Shown: in pieces, positions 43,321 to 53,955 of the stretch
How positions within the stretch are numbered: the first letter of the stretch is position 1
How the letters are laid out: the number at the start of each line of letters is the position of its first letter
Assembly: GCA_025093555.1 (NCBI GenBank)
Contig: JAIWNF010000040.1
Location: 186,001 to 250,000, forward strand
Source: Circinella umbellata
Lineage: Eukaryota; Mucoromycota; Mucoromycetes; Mucorales; Lichtheimiaceae
Direction: 5' to 3'
Length of the DNA stretch: 64,000 nucleotides
Position numbers and translations under genes: made by a program
Notes under the pieces: generated by a model
Databases searched by the model: none
Seen by the model: the letters and a program-made list of their open reading frames with translations, nothing else
Told to the model about the DNA's origin: nothing

Positions 43321-44340
43321 TTATAAGACCATCAGCGGCCGTGGTTGTTAAATTACCCTTCTAATCAACAGCCCGCTTAACAGTATCTAATAATTAAATT
43401 GGCAGCGGATGCTGCGACACCCATTGTTACAGTTAAAATTATTGTTACATTGTTTCAAAAACATAAACAAAGACGCGACCTCGATGAACAATTAGAGCAA
43501 AACACCATTCGTGTTGCAGTCAAGTGTTAAAAAAGTTGTTAAATTTAACATAACAACGACTATAACAAACACCGCTGTGGATGTTCTTACCATTGATAAA
43601 GCTCAGCAATCTCTTTATTTTCACCAATTCCATGAATCCATAATTATAAGAACAAATCGAAAAAATCAGACAGACTTGCAGGTCTCAATTTGGATTGTAC
43701 GAAGATCCCTAGCTATCGCCCCTATGAGGATTGATATTTTATTTGTTGCCCGAAACGTATTTTAACCAACGCGGACCATATTTTCACAGCAAATTCTTGT
43801 TCTGAATTAGGTACAGTCATATATCATTCTTAAAAAGAAATGGACGGTATAAATGGAGCTTGAGAGTGTGCATGAACAAATCATTATAGTCTCGGCTCCT
43901 TCCTTGTCGTTTTTTACTTTAAAGTTTTTAGTTGCTTGATACCAACGCTTTAATTGTTTGTGGTTGTTGTTGCAGGTGATGATGTAAGCGTTCAATATTG
44001 ATTCATATTTTGATACGACATAGTTTGAAAATACTACTACCAGCGCTCTGGATTTTTCAATAGTAGACTCGCCAGTAACAGCATCATACATAGGTAGCTG
44101 TTCATCTTTTTCATTTTTCATTCATTATTTTAATTTCGTTTTTTTAACTGCCATATGAAATATCACTCAGACCCATGATAGCATCCATTCCAAATAACTG
44201 ATATACATTACTGATTCTTCTGAATAGACAGATCCTTTTGTTCTGGCTTGTAGTCCGAATTATTTCATCTTCTCTCGAATTGTATAAACACCCTGTGTGA
44301 ACCCGCGTGTGACACCATTGTATGATGGAATAATGCACAA
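43321..44340. pseudogene. decayed coding-like segment of unknown origin
   Basis: Composition is less AT-rich than around it and amino acid content looks coding-like in broken frames: on the + strand IKLAADAATPIVTVKIIV…RRDLDEQLEQNTIRVAVK then a stop, later DRLAGLNLDCTKIPSYRPYED; on the minus strand KDEQLPMYDAVTGESTIEKS and MHYSIIQWCHTRVHTG. Stops and frame changes interrupt all of them, and no splice-site set repairs them. I do not recognise the ancestor; a decayed mobile element or lineage-specific gene are both possible. Confidence 0.3.
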
Positions 44341-46033
44341 GAAACGATAAAAAATTAGATTAAATTCAGACTGGTAAGCCTAAAAGTGAAGAACTATTGG
44401 CCTATTTATTAGCAATCGCTATACTGTATATCTATAGTAGTACACCTAAAAGAGCAATGTCTCTCATTATAATTTTTTTTACATGCCAGAACACTCACTT
44501 GGCATAAAATTCCAATTTCAATTTTCTTACCATAATCCAATATAGATTAAGGTAACTGTAAGTTGAAAATTAAGAGGAGTGATTATTAGATGGTTACTTG
44601 ATGCATGAACAGTATTTTATTTATTGAACTACTGTGTTTGCCTATTTTATTTTATTACACATATTGAGAAGATACATTTTGAAATATTAGCTCGTTTTGA
44701 CTTGTGCAGCCCTTTTGAATGAACCATTCTATTTTCCTACGAATTGGCCTTTACATAGACCAATATATAACTTGAAATATATGCTATGGTGCAACAAAAA
44801 AAAGTGTATATGTATAAAATAGTAATCAATATACCCAATATTATTTTATTATTATGTATTAATACTAACCAATAAATGATGTGTATTTACAATTAAATAA
44901 GGTAAAAAGGTATTATATAAATTTCTATGAATGTGCACGATTGTAAAATAAAAAATACCTATTATCCAAGTAATCTAATAAATGTTATTAGTAGTTTCAT
45001 TATTAATGTGTGTGATGAATCTTGCCTCTTTTTTTTTTTTTTTTTTTTTTTTTTGTATATAAGATAATATTAGTGTATAATAAGATCGCTGTTGTTGTTT
45101 TGGTTATCATAATAGAGTGATGTGTGTGAACGAGAGAGAACAAAAGAGCTGCTGTTGATATTGATGATTCGTATTTCAATGGATGATCTTTTGTTGTCGA
45201 GGATTTATATTGACTTTTACTCGATACAGAGAATTGTTGATGGATGGTATGCTTTTTTTTTGTTATTGTTGCTCTTGACAACAGTAACTATTGAAATTAA
45301 TTTTGTATGATAGTATTTGATATACTTTTGTGATTATTCCTTTTGATATTGAATAAGAGTTGGGCACATGTATTGATTCTGTTGCTTAGATGGAATTATA
45401 TTTGTATTCATCGACGGTGATAATATAGTTGGTTATTTTGATTTTGAGTATTGCTTCTTGTTTTTCAGATTGTTGTAATTGATGGGTTGTAGCATATTTG
45501 TCATTGGTTTGATTAGACATTTTTGGTCTTGATTGTAGTGCTGGATCTTGAGTTTTTTTTTTTTTTTTTTTGATCCTTGACATGATAGATTTTTTTACGT
45601 TTAGAAATAGATGGACTTGTTTACTGCTTTTGATTTTATCTTTTTTGAAGAATATCCATTGATATAGAATATCTTTTCTATATATCGGAAGCTCTTTTGC
45701 TTCTCTGGTTGCCTGTTGATTTTAGATCTCTTTTGTTGTGTGTTTGTGTCTTTGTGTAGAGAAGGATGTATGAGGGATATGAGGGAATATTTGGATAGTA
45801 ATAATAAAGGTTAATAGTATTTTTTGTATTTTTTTTTGTATATCTTTTTTCATATATCTTTTTTTTTTGTATCTTTTTTTTTGGCAATCATCATCACACA
45901 CACAAATAACAACATTACCATTTACATTTCTTAAGAATACTGGAATTTCAGTATTAATATTTCACAACGTACCTTTCCTTTGTTCTTTTTGGAATAAGAG
46001 GGAATAGTCTTGGGTATATTGATGTTGGATTGA

Positions 46034-46304
46034 GGCAAGACTGGAATATTCATCCACTGTTATTTTCGAATATGGTGGCAGGAATTTGCGTGTGTGCATA
46101 TTCGTCCACGTGTGTATGTATGTGTGTTTGTGTGTGTAACCTCCATATCCAAAAATAACAGTGAATAGAATAAATACATCATGACCTTCTTGAAGTGATA
46201 ATTTAGATTATTGTTCTTGAAATAACTTGAGAAATGATCGTCTTGATATGCAATAATAGTATACGTATGCATAGAAGCGTCGAAAGTCATATTCCAGTCT
46301 TGCC
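46034..46304. repeat. nested inverted repeat, about 270 bp
   Basis: ggcaagactggaatat (46034-46049) is matched by its exact reverse complement at 46289-46304. Inside, cactgttatttt.cgaatatgg (about 46054-46074) pairs imperfectly with ccatatccaaaaataacagtg (about 46142-46163). The innermost loop is a GT-rich microsatellite. It may be a foldback element or a long hairpin; no flanking target duplication was identified. Confidence 0.6.
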
Positions 46305-46531
46305 AACACCGAAAATAAATACGAAGAAGCAAAAATCTTGATAATTAAAAGGTTTTTTGTTGTGTTTCTTGATAAATATAGTTCACCTTCTTGACTAGAT
46401 CGTAATGGATCGTAATGGATGCGCCATACGTAATAGATAGTTCACCATGATAATTTAAATAGATGTGTACCTCGTGTAATACGAGAACGAAACCAAATCC
46501 CACATTTTGTTGTTGTCTACCACATGGAATA

Positions 46532-46566
46532 TTATTATGACACTCATCTGGTCTGTGTCATAATAA
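46532..46566. repeat. perfect 12-bp hairpin TTATTATGACAC / GTGTCATAATAA
   Basis: Arms 46532-46543 and 46555-46566 are exact reverse complements around an 11-base loop. It lies 230 bp from the nested inverted repeat. Confidence 0.6.
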
Positions 46567-47560
46567 CAAATTGCCCACCTTTTTCTTTATTCTTCTTGAT
46601 GTTACTTATGCACTTCATCATATGGATTGATGTATGTTGTTTCTTGAATAACACGGGTTCATACATCACCAAATGATTTGCTACTTGACTGGTTATTGTT
46701 TTTATTCACTGGATGAATATGTAATAAAACTTGAAATTGATTTGATGATGGTTTATCAAATATATCTTGAATGTGGTGTTTGGTTTCTTGTGTGTATATG
46801 TACTCCTTATTTCAAAGACAGATGACAATAGAACAACTATGCTTGATGGATAGCATGTTGTTTCTTGAATAATGAATAAATCATCTGAAATAATTTATCA
46901 ACACCAGATAAATATAAAGCACCATGAAATAAGATACAAAATCGGTTACAGGAGGTACACACCAAGCAGGAGCATATACACACATGAATCCTTCCTATCT
47001 TGTTAATTCCCATCAAAATGTTGCGGTCATAATATGGTTCCAATAAAAAAACAAGTAGTAAAGAGTTACAAGTTTCGTTTAAGATTGATCAAAAAGTTGA
47101 TAAAGTAAGACACCGCATTGTGAAACCAAATAGTGACCGCATCAAATAGCTGAACAATAAATATTGCTCCCTTTTTTTTCTAGACTAGCAATTATATATA
47201 ATTTTTACCAGAATAGTTCCATTATCACCCAATATAATACACACCAAAGTACCAACTATGAGTCTTAATAATAAAAACAATAGCAACAGGTAAATCGGTT
47301 CAATCAATGTAAGAAGAAAGAAACAAAGATTGTATCATAAAGGTAAACATTCCCAAAGGAAATGAATATGTGAAGATGAATGAAAAAAGGTTTTTCATTA
47401 TTAGAGCCGCCAAGAACTAATATCAAAGCACAATAAATTCCATTCAAGCCAAAGACGGGATTCTCTTTTTTTTTGTTTCTCTCTTATACACAGATGTATA
47501 ATAATGGCCTGCTTTCACAAATTAATTTACGAAAACAATTGGATTAACTTTCTAATCACC

Positions 47561-48130
47561 AAAATCAAATACTAAAAAATGACAATAGCTAGCCATAGTT
47601 AGGGTCAAAGTCAGTCGTTACCACGACATCATTAATAAAAAACCACGGGAGCCTTGAATTGCCAAAGCATTGAATAGGGTCAAAGTCAGTCGTCACCAAA
47701 AACGACCATTCACATCGCGTACACTCCATGTTTCTTTTCCATATCGCCAAGGAAATAGAAACAACGCTTTCTTCCACCTTGGAAAGCCCGATTAGAACAC
47801 ATAGTACACCTTCCCACAATGTACCATGATTCCCGACACAGTTGCAATAAGCCCCTTCTTGACAGAAAGACGATCCCAGCTTCAAAATCTCAACGGGAGG
47901 TAAGAAGAAGAAGGAAAAACAGAAACAATGACACAGAGTCTATGCCATAACCGGTGGGAGATCGAGGTACCCATATACACAACAGCCTAGGATGACCAGA
48001 GACTATTCGGAATGAAGAGTCGTTATTGCAGTAGAGCTACTTCGAACGAACTCTTGTATCCACAGCTACCACCTCATTAATCCCGAAGAGCAGAGAATGG
48101 GGTCATAATGGAACTTTTGACAAGATCTTT
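47561..48130 (-). other. GC-richer segment with a 75-bp-spaced direct repeat, possible end of the orphan transcript
   Basis: An open frame on the minus strand (47885-47589) shows no motifs. agggtcaaagtcagtcgt occurs at 47601 and again at 47676. Base composition resembles the orphan gene upstream on the same strand, so this may be the far 3' part of its transcript, but no proof is visible. Confidence 0.3.
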
Positions 48131-48666
48131 GCGACTTGAAAACAGTAACTTGAAACAATGACAACAACTTGTTTTGACCTTGATAATTTTTCTAACAGAT
48201 TTCTTTTCATAACAAATTTATTCCCGTAGATAGAGAAAAAAATGTTATAAAAAGAAACCAATAAAAAATATATGAAAAACTTTCAATATTTAGTAACCCA
48301 CACTTTTAAAGTATATAAAAATATATAGAAATATATAAAAATAAAAAATGATAATGAAAATGATAACTTACAGTAAAATAATATAAAATTAAATGAGTCT
48401 TGTATGTCATTAAGAACAAAAACCGGCGGCTGCAAAAGATCTGTTGGTGTTCCAAATATGCCTCATCTTGCCCACCAAGACTAACAAGGAATGACGTAGG
48501 GGTATACAAAAGCTCGCCCTTTTCACCCTACCACAATAACGAACATCTCCACCCCAAATAGTCTAAGGCCAGAGCCTAGACCGAGCATATACAGATACCT
48601 CTTTACTCCCGGTGGTTATGACACAGGACATCCATGCCACATTCTATTCCCCCAATCCCTTCTTAC

Positions 48667-48982
48667 CTTGATTCCAATGAGACCATCCACCGAAATGCCT
48701 TCCTGCCAACCCGTTTCAAAAGGCAAACTGCCACAGTGCCGACACCAAGCCAACCAAACCTTCTAAAGCGCACACACACGCAGCATAATAACGTCTATAT
48801 ATTCCATTAAAAACAATTAAATGATTAGTTCTCAGCGATTATTAATCTCAAGTTATTTTGTTATGATAGAAAACTTACCATGACACTGTTTGTATCATTG
48901 ACTTCAAAAAGCCAAAGCGCCCAGGACAGACACCCCATCATATGTCCACCCGACATACAAAAAGCACAAACAGAACTCATGC
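48667..48982 (-). CDS. possible small spliced ORF (about 77 residues) in downstream exons E and F
   Basis: Exons 48980-48879 (from ATG; exon begins 48982 after TACGTAG) and 48794 onwards join in frame across a GTAAGT…TATAG intron and read MSSVCAFCMSGGHMMG… into TLLCCVCVRFRRFGW…, ending SLESR and a TAA that overlaps the next GTAAG. The product would be Cys-, Trp- and Gly-rich with hydrophobic stretches. No family recognised. The frame may be fortuitous because the exons also look like a spliced 3' UTR of the gene at 49796-51823. Confidence 0.22.
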
Positions 48983-49783
48983 CTACGTAATATAATTTTA
49001 ATATACAAAAAAAAATTATTAGTAATTGGTGTTAAATTATTTTATTGGAAACTTGTTTTAAAAATAAGTTGTCAATATATAATTTTTTTTATCAACTTAC
49101 CACGACCTTGCATACATAAAAAAAAAAGCGCCAAAAAGAGCGCAGAAAAGACACACACACACCGGGCTGCCGCACAACAGCTATAAGAAAGAAATAAGAA
49201 TAAAATTATATCGTTAATTAGTTTTTATGAACATGAGAGATTGTTTTTTATATATAAATGTTTTTTCTTATCTTTTACACTTACCAGAAATGCTGAAGGC
49301 GTCGTAAAAGAAAAGAAAAAAAAAAGTGCCAAAGAAGACACAAAGGAACACACACGCCGGGCTGCCGCGCATCAGCTATAAAAATAAATAATTAAAGATA
49401 TATTGTCAATTAGTTTTTATGCACATGAGAAATTATTTTTCATATATAATTTTTTTATCTTTTAAATAAACTTACCAAAATGCCGAAGGCGTCGAAAAGA
49501 AAATAAGAAAAAAAAAGCCGTACACACACGGACGTAAGAGCAATCATCAACAGAGGTGCACACACAAACACATGTTGGGAAAGAGAGAGAGAAAGAAAAA
49601 AAAAAGTAAAAAAAAAAAAAGTAAAAAAATAAAAGGAACGCGAGAATTCCTTCCAGCCATCAAACGAACACAGTTACCCGTCGTCTATATATATATATAT
49701 ATATAAAGAATAAAAAAAAAAGTTAATATTTATAAACAGTAAGATAAAAAAAAGCATCAATATAAAAATAAATAATACTTACG
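48667..49783 (-). ncRNA. series of spliced downstream exons, two of them repeated cassettes (3' UTR or separate RNA)
   Basis: On the minus strand, canonical splice signals follow one another after the orphan stop codon: donor GTAAGTA directly at 49782, then exon B 49684-49476, exon C 49375-49285, exon D 49180-49101, exon E 48982-48879, exon F from 48794. Every exon is preceded by T-rich …TAG and followed by GTAAG. Exons C and D share gcggcagcccgg(c/t)gtgtgtg; exons B and C share gacgccttc(g/a)gcattt; and introns B-C and C-D share aattagtttttatg(a/c)acatgaga. Thus an exon plus intron unit of about 190 bp was duplicated. Frames across B-C-D-E do not stay consistently open, so a non-coding role is favoured. 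Confidence 0.4.
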
Positions 49784-49795
49784 AATTATTCCGCC

Positions 49796-51823
49796 TCAAT
49801 CTTCATCATCATCATCCCCAAGGATTTCAGCAAGAATGTCTTCAACGACTGGAGGTCGTGCAGCTTGTGGTGGTGGGAGCAAAGGAGCTTCATCGTCATT
49901 CATAAGACCGTCGACACCTACACGGCCTTCTTCACTACGGCCATGATTTATAGAAATATTGGTATCACCCTCATCTATTCGTCGACGTCTAACTGAGACA
50001 TACTCAGCTTCATCCGTTGAAAAAGTGTCCTCTGTGGTATCAAGACCACGCTTTACACCCCGGACAGAAGGAGCTGCAACAGAAGGGCCTGGCACGGTGG
50101 TATTTTGATCCTGGATTGGCACAATGGCTTCACCATTTTCTTCACTTTGACCATCTTGACTGTCAAGACTCTTGGAATCACCCTCATCCACACGTCGACG
50201 TACAACTGGAGCATACTCAATTTCATCCGTGGAAAAAGTGTTATCATCAGTGGTATCAAGACCACGTTTAACACCCCGAACAGAAGGAGCTGCAACAGAA
50301 GAGTCTGGTTGTTCAACAGCGGGATCTTGATAGGCAGGGATCAGCTCAGAGGCATCACCTTCTGCAAGTTCATCGGCACCTACATGAACTTCTTCATCTT
50401 CACTATAAGTGTCATCTTCTTCTTCAATAATCGGCAAGCTAGCCACAAAAGTAGCACAACGCTGTTTAACAGGTTGGAAAATAGCTGCCTTTGAAAAGTC
50501 TAACTTAAAAGATAGAGCTTTTCCTTCATCATTGGCATCCTCAACCAAAGTGGAAGCATTTGTCATAGTAGAGAAGTCCGAAGACATATCTACAGAACTA
50601 GCATTACCAACAGTAGTATTGTTGGATTGGTCCAAAGACGGTAACATGTTGGTTGCAAGTGCATCAGATGCTGTGGAATCACCCACATCTTGCTCATGTT
50701 CAGAGGCCTCAGCTACAGCAGCATCAGCAATTATTTCAAGACTAAAGTCGTCCGAATAATTATCAGTGCCATTTGCAGGAGTGTTTTCCTCTGGCATTGA
50801 CTGCTCTTGTGCTGGTGGCATAAAAGCCAACGCAGCAGCAGTATGCATAGCATCAGTGATATTAAAACCAACTGTGCTTTCTTGTTGTACATGTTGATGT
50901 TCAAGTTCTTGTACGCGGCTATCCATGGATAGGGAATCACCACCAATACCCATGGCAACAGGACCAATCTCTCCAGCAGCTGCAGAAGGGATTTCATTGG
51001 AATCATCTACGAAAGAATCATCCATTTCCACATCACAATCAGGGAAAGGTGTTCCTGTTGGAGAAGAAGACAAAGTACCATTAAGTGCCAAGGAATCAGC
51101 GTCAGCTTCATTTTCCCATGATTGCACAACAGCATCGCGATTAATATCAACAGGCATCGAAGATGAAGGCTCATCTTGATGTTGAACAGAAGCCGAAGCT
51201 TGGGCACTAGGACCTAAGTCCATGGCCGCGAACTGTTCGCACAAGAGATCAACTGCATCAGGGAGCACAGTTGGCGATCTGTTTGAATGTGACTTTTTAC
51301 GGTCATCATTACGACGGTGAGGAAAGATACCACGCAAGAGATCTTCCAATGTTTCATACACCTCCACATCAACAGGGTAGAAGTTCTTGGCGCCACCATT
51401 AGGTGTGTGAAATCTAATCCAATCATCGTGATTATACTTGAAATATGGAATAGGAGACTTTGGCTCTTCTCGGGTTTTGCCCACAACAGGCGGTTTACAC
51501 AGCACACGCCGCAAACGAGAAACCTCCTCATAACGAGAAGCAACAAATGCATAGTCGAGACTTGGCGGCAACGGCGAAACGAAAAATGGTCCCAATGACA
51601 AGCATTGTTCAACAATAAATGTGCGCAAAGGATTGCAACACGATGAAAAAGAGATGAATGCCACAAGGGCAAGAAATGCATAACTGCAAAACCACAGGAA
51701 GTGGAACAAATAGTAGTAGTAGACAACGTTCAACGCAATGAGAGCGAAATAGCAGGCAAAAACAGCCAAACCGAAAGTAACGAAAGGTTCGTAACGGAAG
51801 GATTCTTCAAGTAGCCGGAACAT
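49796..51823 (-). CDS. orphan 675-residue protein: two N-terminal membrane helices, acidic disordered tail, 72-residue tandem repeat
   Basis: Single long exon; the first in-frame ATG is at 51823 (MFRLLEESF), since the open frame upstream has none. Residues about 15-62 form two membrane segments (VTFGLAVFACYFALIALNVV and a second rich in Phe/Tyr/Leu). A conserved-looking block follows (LGPFFVSPLPPSLDYAFVASRY, YFKYNHDDWIRFHTPNGGAK). From about residue 220 the protein is disordered, acidic and Ser/Thr-rich. Two tandem copies of a 72-residue unit begin near residues 507 and 579, each with SVAAPSVRGVKRGLDTT and EY…RRR(V/I)DEGD, offset by exactly 216 bp; the tail ends DDDDED. Base composition is GC-richer than neighbours. 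No known family was recognised. Its stop codon is followed within 13 bases by an intron donor. Confidence 0.75.
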   Translation of the reverse strand: MFRLLEESFRYEPFVTFGLAVFACYFALIALNVVYYYYLFHFLWFCSYAFLALVAFISFSSCCNPLRTFIVEQCLSLGPFFVSPLPPSLDYAFVASRYEEVSRLRRVLCKPPVVGKTREEPKSPIPYFKYNHDDWIRFHTPNGGAKNFYPVDVEVYETLEDLLRGIFPHRRNDDRKKSHSNRSPTVLPDAVDLLCEQFAAMDLGPSAQASASVQHQDEPSSSMPVDINRDAVVQSWENEADADSLALNGTLSSSPTGTPFPDCDVEMDDSFVDDSNEIPSAAAGEIGPVAMGIGGDSLSMDSRVQELEHQHVQQESTVGFNITDAMHTAAALAFMPPAQEQSMPEENTPANGTDNYSDDFSLEIIADAAVAEASEHEQDVGDSTASDALATNMLPSLDQSNNTTVGNASSVDMSSDFSTMTNASTLVEDANDEGKALSFKLDFSKAAIFQPVKQRCATFVASLPIIEEEDDTYSEDEEVHVGADELAEGDASELIPAYQDPAVEQPDSSVAAPSVRGVKRGLDTTDDNTFSTDEIEYAPVVRRRVDEGDSKSLDSQDGQSEENGEAIVPIQDQNTTVPGPSVAAPSVRGVKRGLDTTEDTFSTDEAEYVSVRRRRIDEGDTNISINHGRSEEGRVGVDGLMNDDEAPLLPPPQAARPPVVEDILAEILGDDDDED

Positions 51824-51969
51824 AAGTAACAAAGTAAAAAAAAAAAGAGGCTCTGAGGGGTAAAGAAGAAGAAAAAAGAAAATGAGAGAACGGGATATAT
51901 TTTGATTCAGAAAAAAAAAACCATGTGATTCCTCATTAGGCAATTTTTTTTTTTACTTTTTAACATATT

Positions 51970-52530
51970 TTTCGGGTCATGGTACTATGTAAGCGTATAA
52001 AGCGTGAATGTGTTTAATAAAAGTAAAAAAGTTGCAGTAGCAACATTGTTATTGAGATGGAATGACGCGACCTATACTTTGTTTGTTCCAGAATGCTCAG
52101 TTCCTGTAGAATTTACAACCAAGTCTATTTTTTTTTACTTTAAGGAATGAACTTTTTTTTTTCTTTTTCCCAATTTCCTTTTTTGTTCATATTTTTTCGC
52201 GTCATGCTACTATGAGCGTGTAAAAAACATGAGTGTTCATAATAAAGGTGAAGAAGTGGCAGTGGGAACATTGTTGTAGAGATGGAGTGACACAACTTAA
52301 TCTTTATTTGTCAGTTTTTGTAGAATTTACACTTGTGTCTAATTTTTTTATTCTAAGGAATGGCCGTTTTCTTTTTTTATATATTTTTTGTGTCATGGTA
52401 TTATGGGTCTGTCAGAGCGTGAATACCTTTAATAAAAGCTACAGTAGCATGAATTAATACAACTTAATTTTAGTTTCCCACGCATTGTGTTCATTCCGAT
52501 AAATTTTATACCCGTGGCTCCTCTTTTTTA
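51970..52530. repeat. degenerate tandem repeat upstream of the orphan gene, three copies
   Basis: Each copy begins gtcatg(g/c)ta(c/t)tatg (51976, 52201, 52392; spacing 225 and 191), continues with agcgt(g)…taataaa(a/g)g, and copies 1 and 2 share gagatgga(a/g)tgac.c.ac and gtagaatttaca…tctaagg-like ends. Located 150 bp upstream of the orphan start codon. Confidence 0.6.
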
Positions 52531-53028
52531 AGATATGCAAGCAGTTTAATATATGTTCATCCTATTTACGTGTTGAAGCTTTACAAATGTATATTACTAC
52601 AACGTACTCTCTTCTTTTTATTAATAAAAATGTTGTATTTTACGTATCATGAGTGAATAATTATCTTCCCAGTGGCATCAGAAATAACATTCAGGAAAAA
52701 TACCAAGATTATAATGATTTTGGTATCTAACTAAATTCAAAGTGATACCTTCAATCATAACATACTATACGTTGATCTTACAACACTATTAGTTAATATA
52801 ATGTTTTACTTGTTGCTAATCAGATCATTGGTATATTAAATTAACTACTAAATGTGTTTCTTTTTATTTTTTTATTTAATTTAATAAAAAACGGACTGTA
52901 CAGTAGTATACAGTATGAACAATCTACAGTATGAAAATATACAAGTCTCATAATAATGATAAGAATTCGTATGTATACGTACGTATAACATGAAGTTACA
53001 GAAATGAAATAAGATAAGCGTACTAGTT

Positions 53029-53030
<2 letters not shown>

Positions 53031-53068
<38 letters not shown>
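53031..53068. repeat. (GA)n microsatellite
   Basis: About 19 uninterrupted AG/GA units in the upstream flank of the orphan gene. Confidence 0.9.
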
Positions 53069-53072
<4 letters not shown>

Positions 53073-53591
53073 AGAAAGGTTTTAAAAAAAATACGTATAT
53101 TTTTATGCCCTCCCTCTTCTCTTTTACCTTCTCCTTCAATTTCATAATGAATTTTTACACATTGAATCCATTTATCTTAAACTATTAATGTTTCTTTCAA
53201 CAATAGCCCTTACGTACTTTTGTAAAAATTCGATAAGGTCAACCCTACTTTTATTAACTTTTATATATTTTGTTCCTTTTTTATTAAATTCCAGAAATTT
53301 CTTGAACAACCTGTTAATGTGTCAGTAAATAATATTATACTCTCTGATCGATGAATACTAACCCGCTCCCTTTTAATTTTTTTTTATCTACCGAAGACAG
53401 TTATTATTGCAAAACTAAAGTACGTAATTCTCACTATATTATTACCACAGTAGTAAATTATACAGTCATGGCATTATTATTATTTAATTTTTTTGCTTTT
53501 CGTTTAATAAAATGCTATCATTCAATCGTAAAGACATCGGATCACTATACTATCACAGTTTATTTTTTTATTTGATTGAATTCCCAAAACA

Positions 53592-53955
53592 ATTATACAG
53601 CCTAGAGCATCGTCGCTATCAGGCGCGAAGCGCCTTTCTGGGGGTCAAGGGGGGTTTTACCCCCCTTGCGACGTGTTTCCCGTTGAATGACTCGAAGCGA
53701 AGCGAGGCAGGCAAACGCTTGTCTTTACTACTACAAAGTTTAGATTTTTATAAGACCTAAAAAAGGAAATTTTGCAAGCTGCGCTTTCTCTGTTGTGGCA
53801 TATATAACAGACCCATTTTAACTGAAAAACTATTATACAGCCTTGAACAAACTTACTACCAGGCGCGAAGCGCCTTTTGGGGGTCAAAAGGGGGGGAAGG
53901 CTTTGCGACGCAAACCGCTAAATGGCCCGGAGCGAAGCGAAGGGTTGCTAGTCCT
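53592..53955. repeat. pair of GC-rich palindromic repeat elements
   Basis: Two homologous copies, 53592-53717 and 53832-53955, 240 bp apart. Both begin tattatacagcct (first copy aattatacagcct), carry the perfect hairpin ggcgcgaagcgcc (53622-53634 and 53862-53874), then tgggggtcaa, a G/C run (in copy 1 the stem aaggggggt/accccccctt-like), gcgacg, and an agcgaagcga block. They stand out as GC islands in AT-rich DNA. The design recalls mobile GC clusters or double-hairpin elements of fungal mitochondrial genomes, but this context is nuclear. Confidence 0.75.

Larger units (their letters stand above)
44341..47560. other. gene-free accessory DNA with inverted repeats
   Basis: No supportable gene. 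45000-45900 is T/G-rich on the + strand with long poly-T runs. The section 46034-46566 holds a nested inverted repeat and a hairpin, listed separately. A 12-bp near-direct repeat (gatcgtaatg) is at about 46399-46420, and atgttgtttcttgaata occurs at about 46632 and 46856. Confidence 0.5.
51824..53580. other. upstream region of the orphan gene, with tandem repeats
   Basis: Starts with the A/T homopolymer-rich leader of the orphan gene, then three degenerate tandem repeats (listed separately), then AT-rich DNA and a (GA)n microsatellite at 53031-53068. No coding sequence is seen. Confidence 0.5.

Noticed and set aside
45003..45887. Lys-rich minus-strand ORFs
   Set aside because: They read poly-T tracts and have no homology-like segments or splice context.
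49101..49684. A single continuous protein across exons B, C and D
   Set aside because: One frame can be threaded, but the homologous parts of C and D would be read in different frames, which argues against selection for protein.
50017..51598. Several 60-130 codon ORFs opposite to or out of frame with the orphan gene
   Set aside because: They are shadows of the 675-residue frame; its in-frame 216-bp repeat supports the long frame.
51824..51943. Upstream extension of the orphan protein
   Set aside because: The extension has no ATG and encodes Phe/Leu runs from pyrimidine tracts, typical of a 5' leader.
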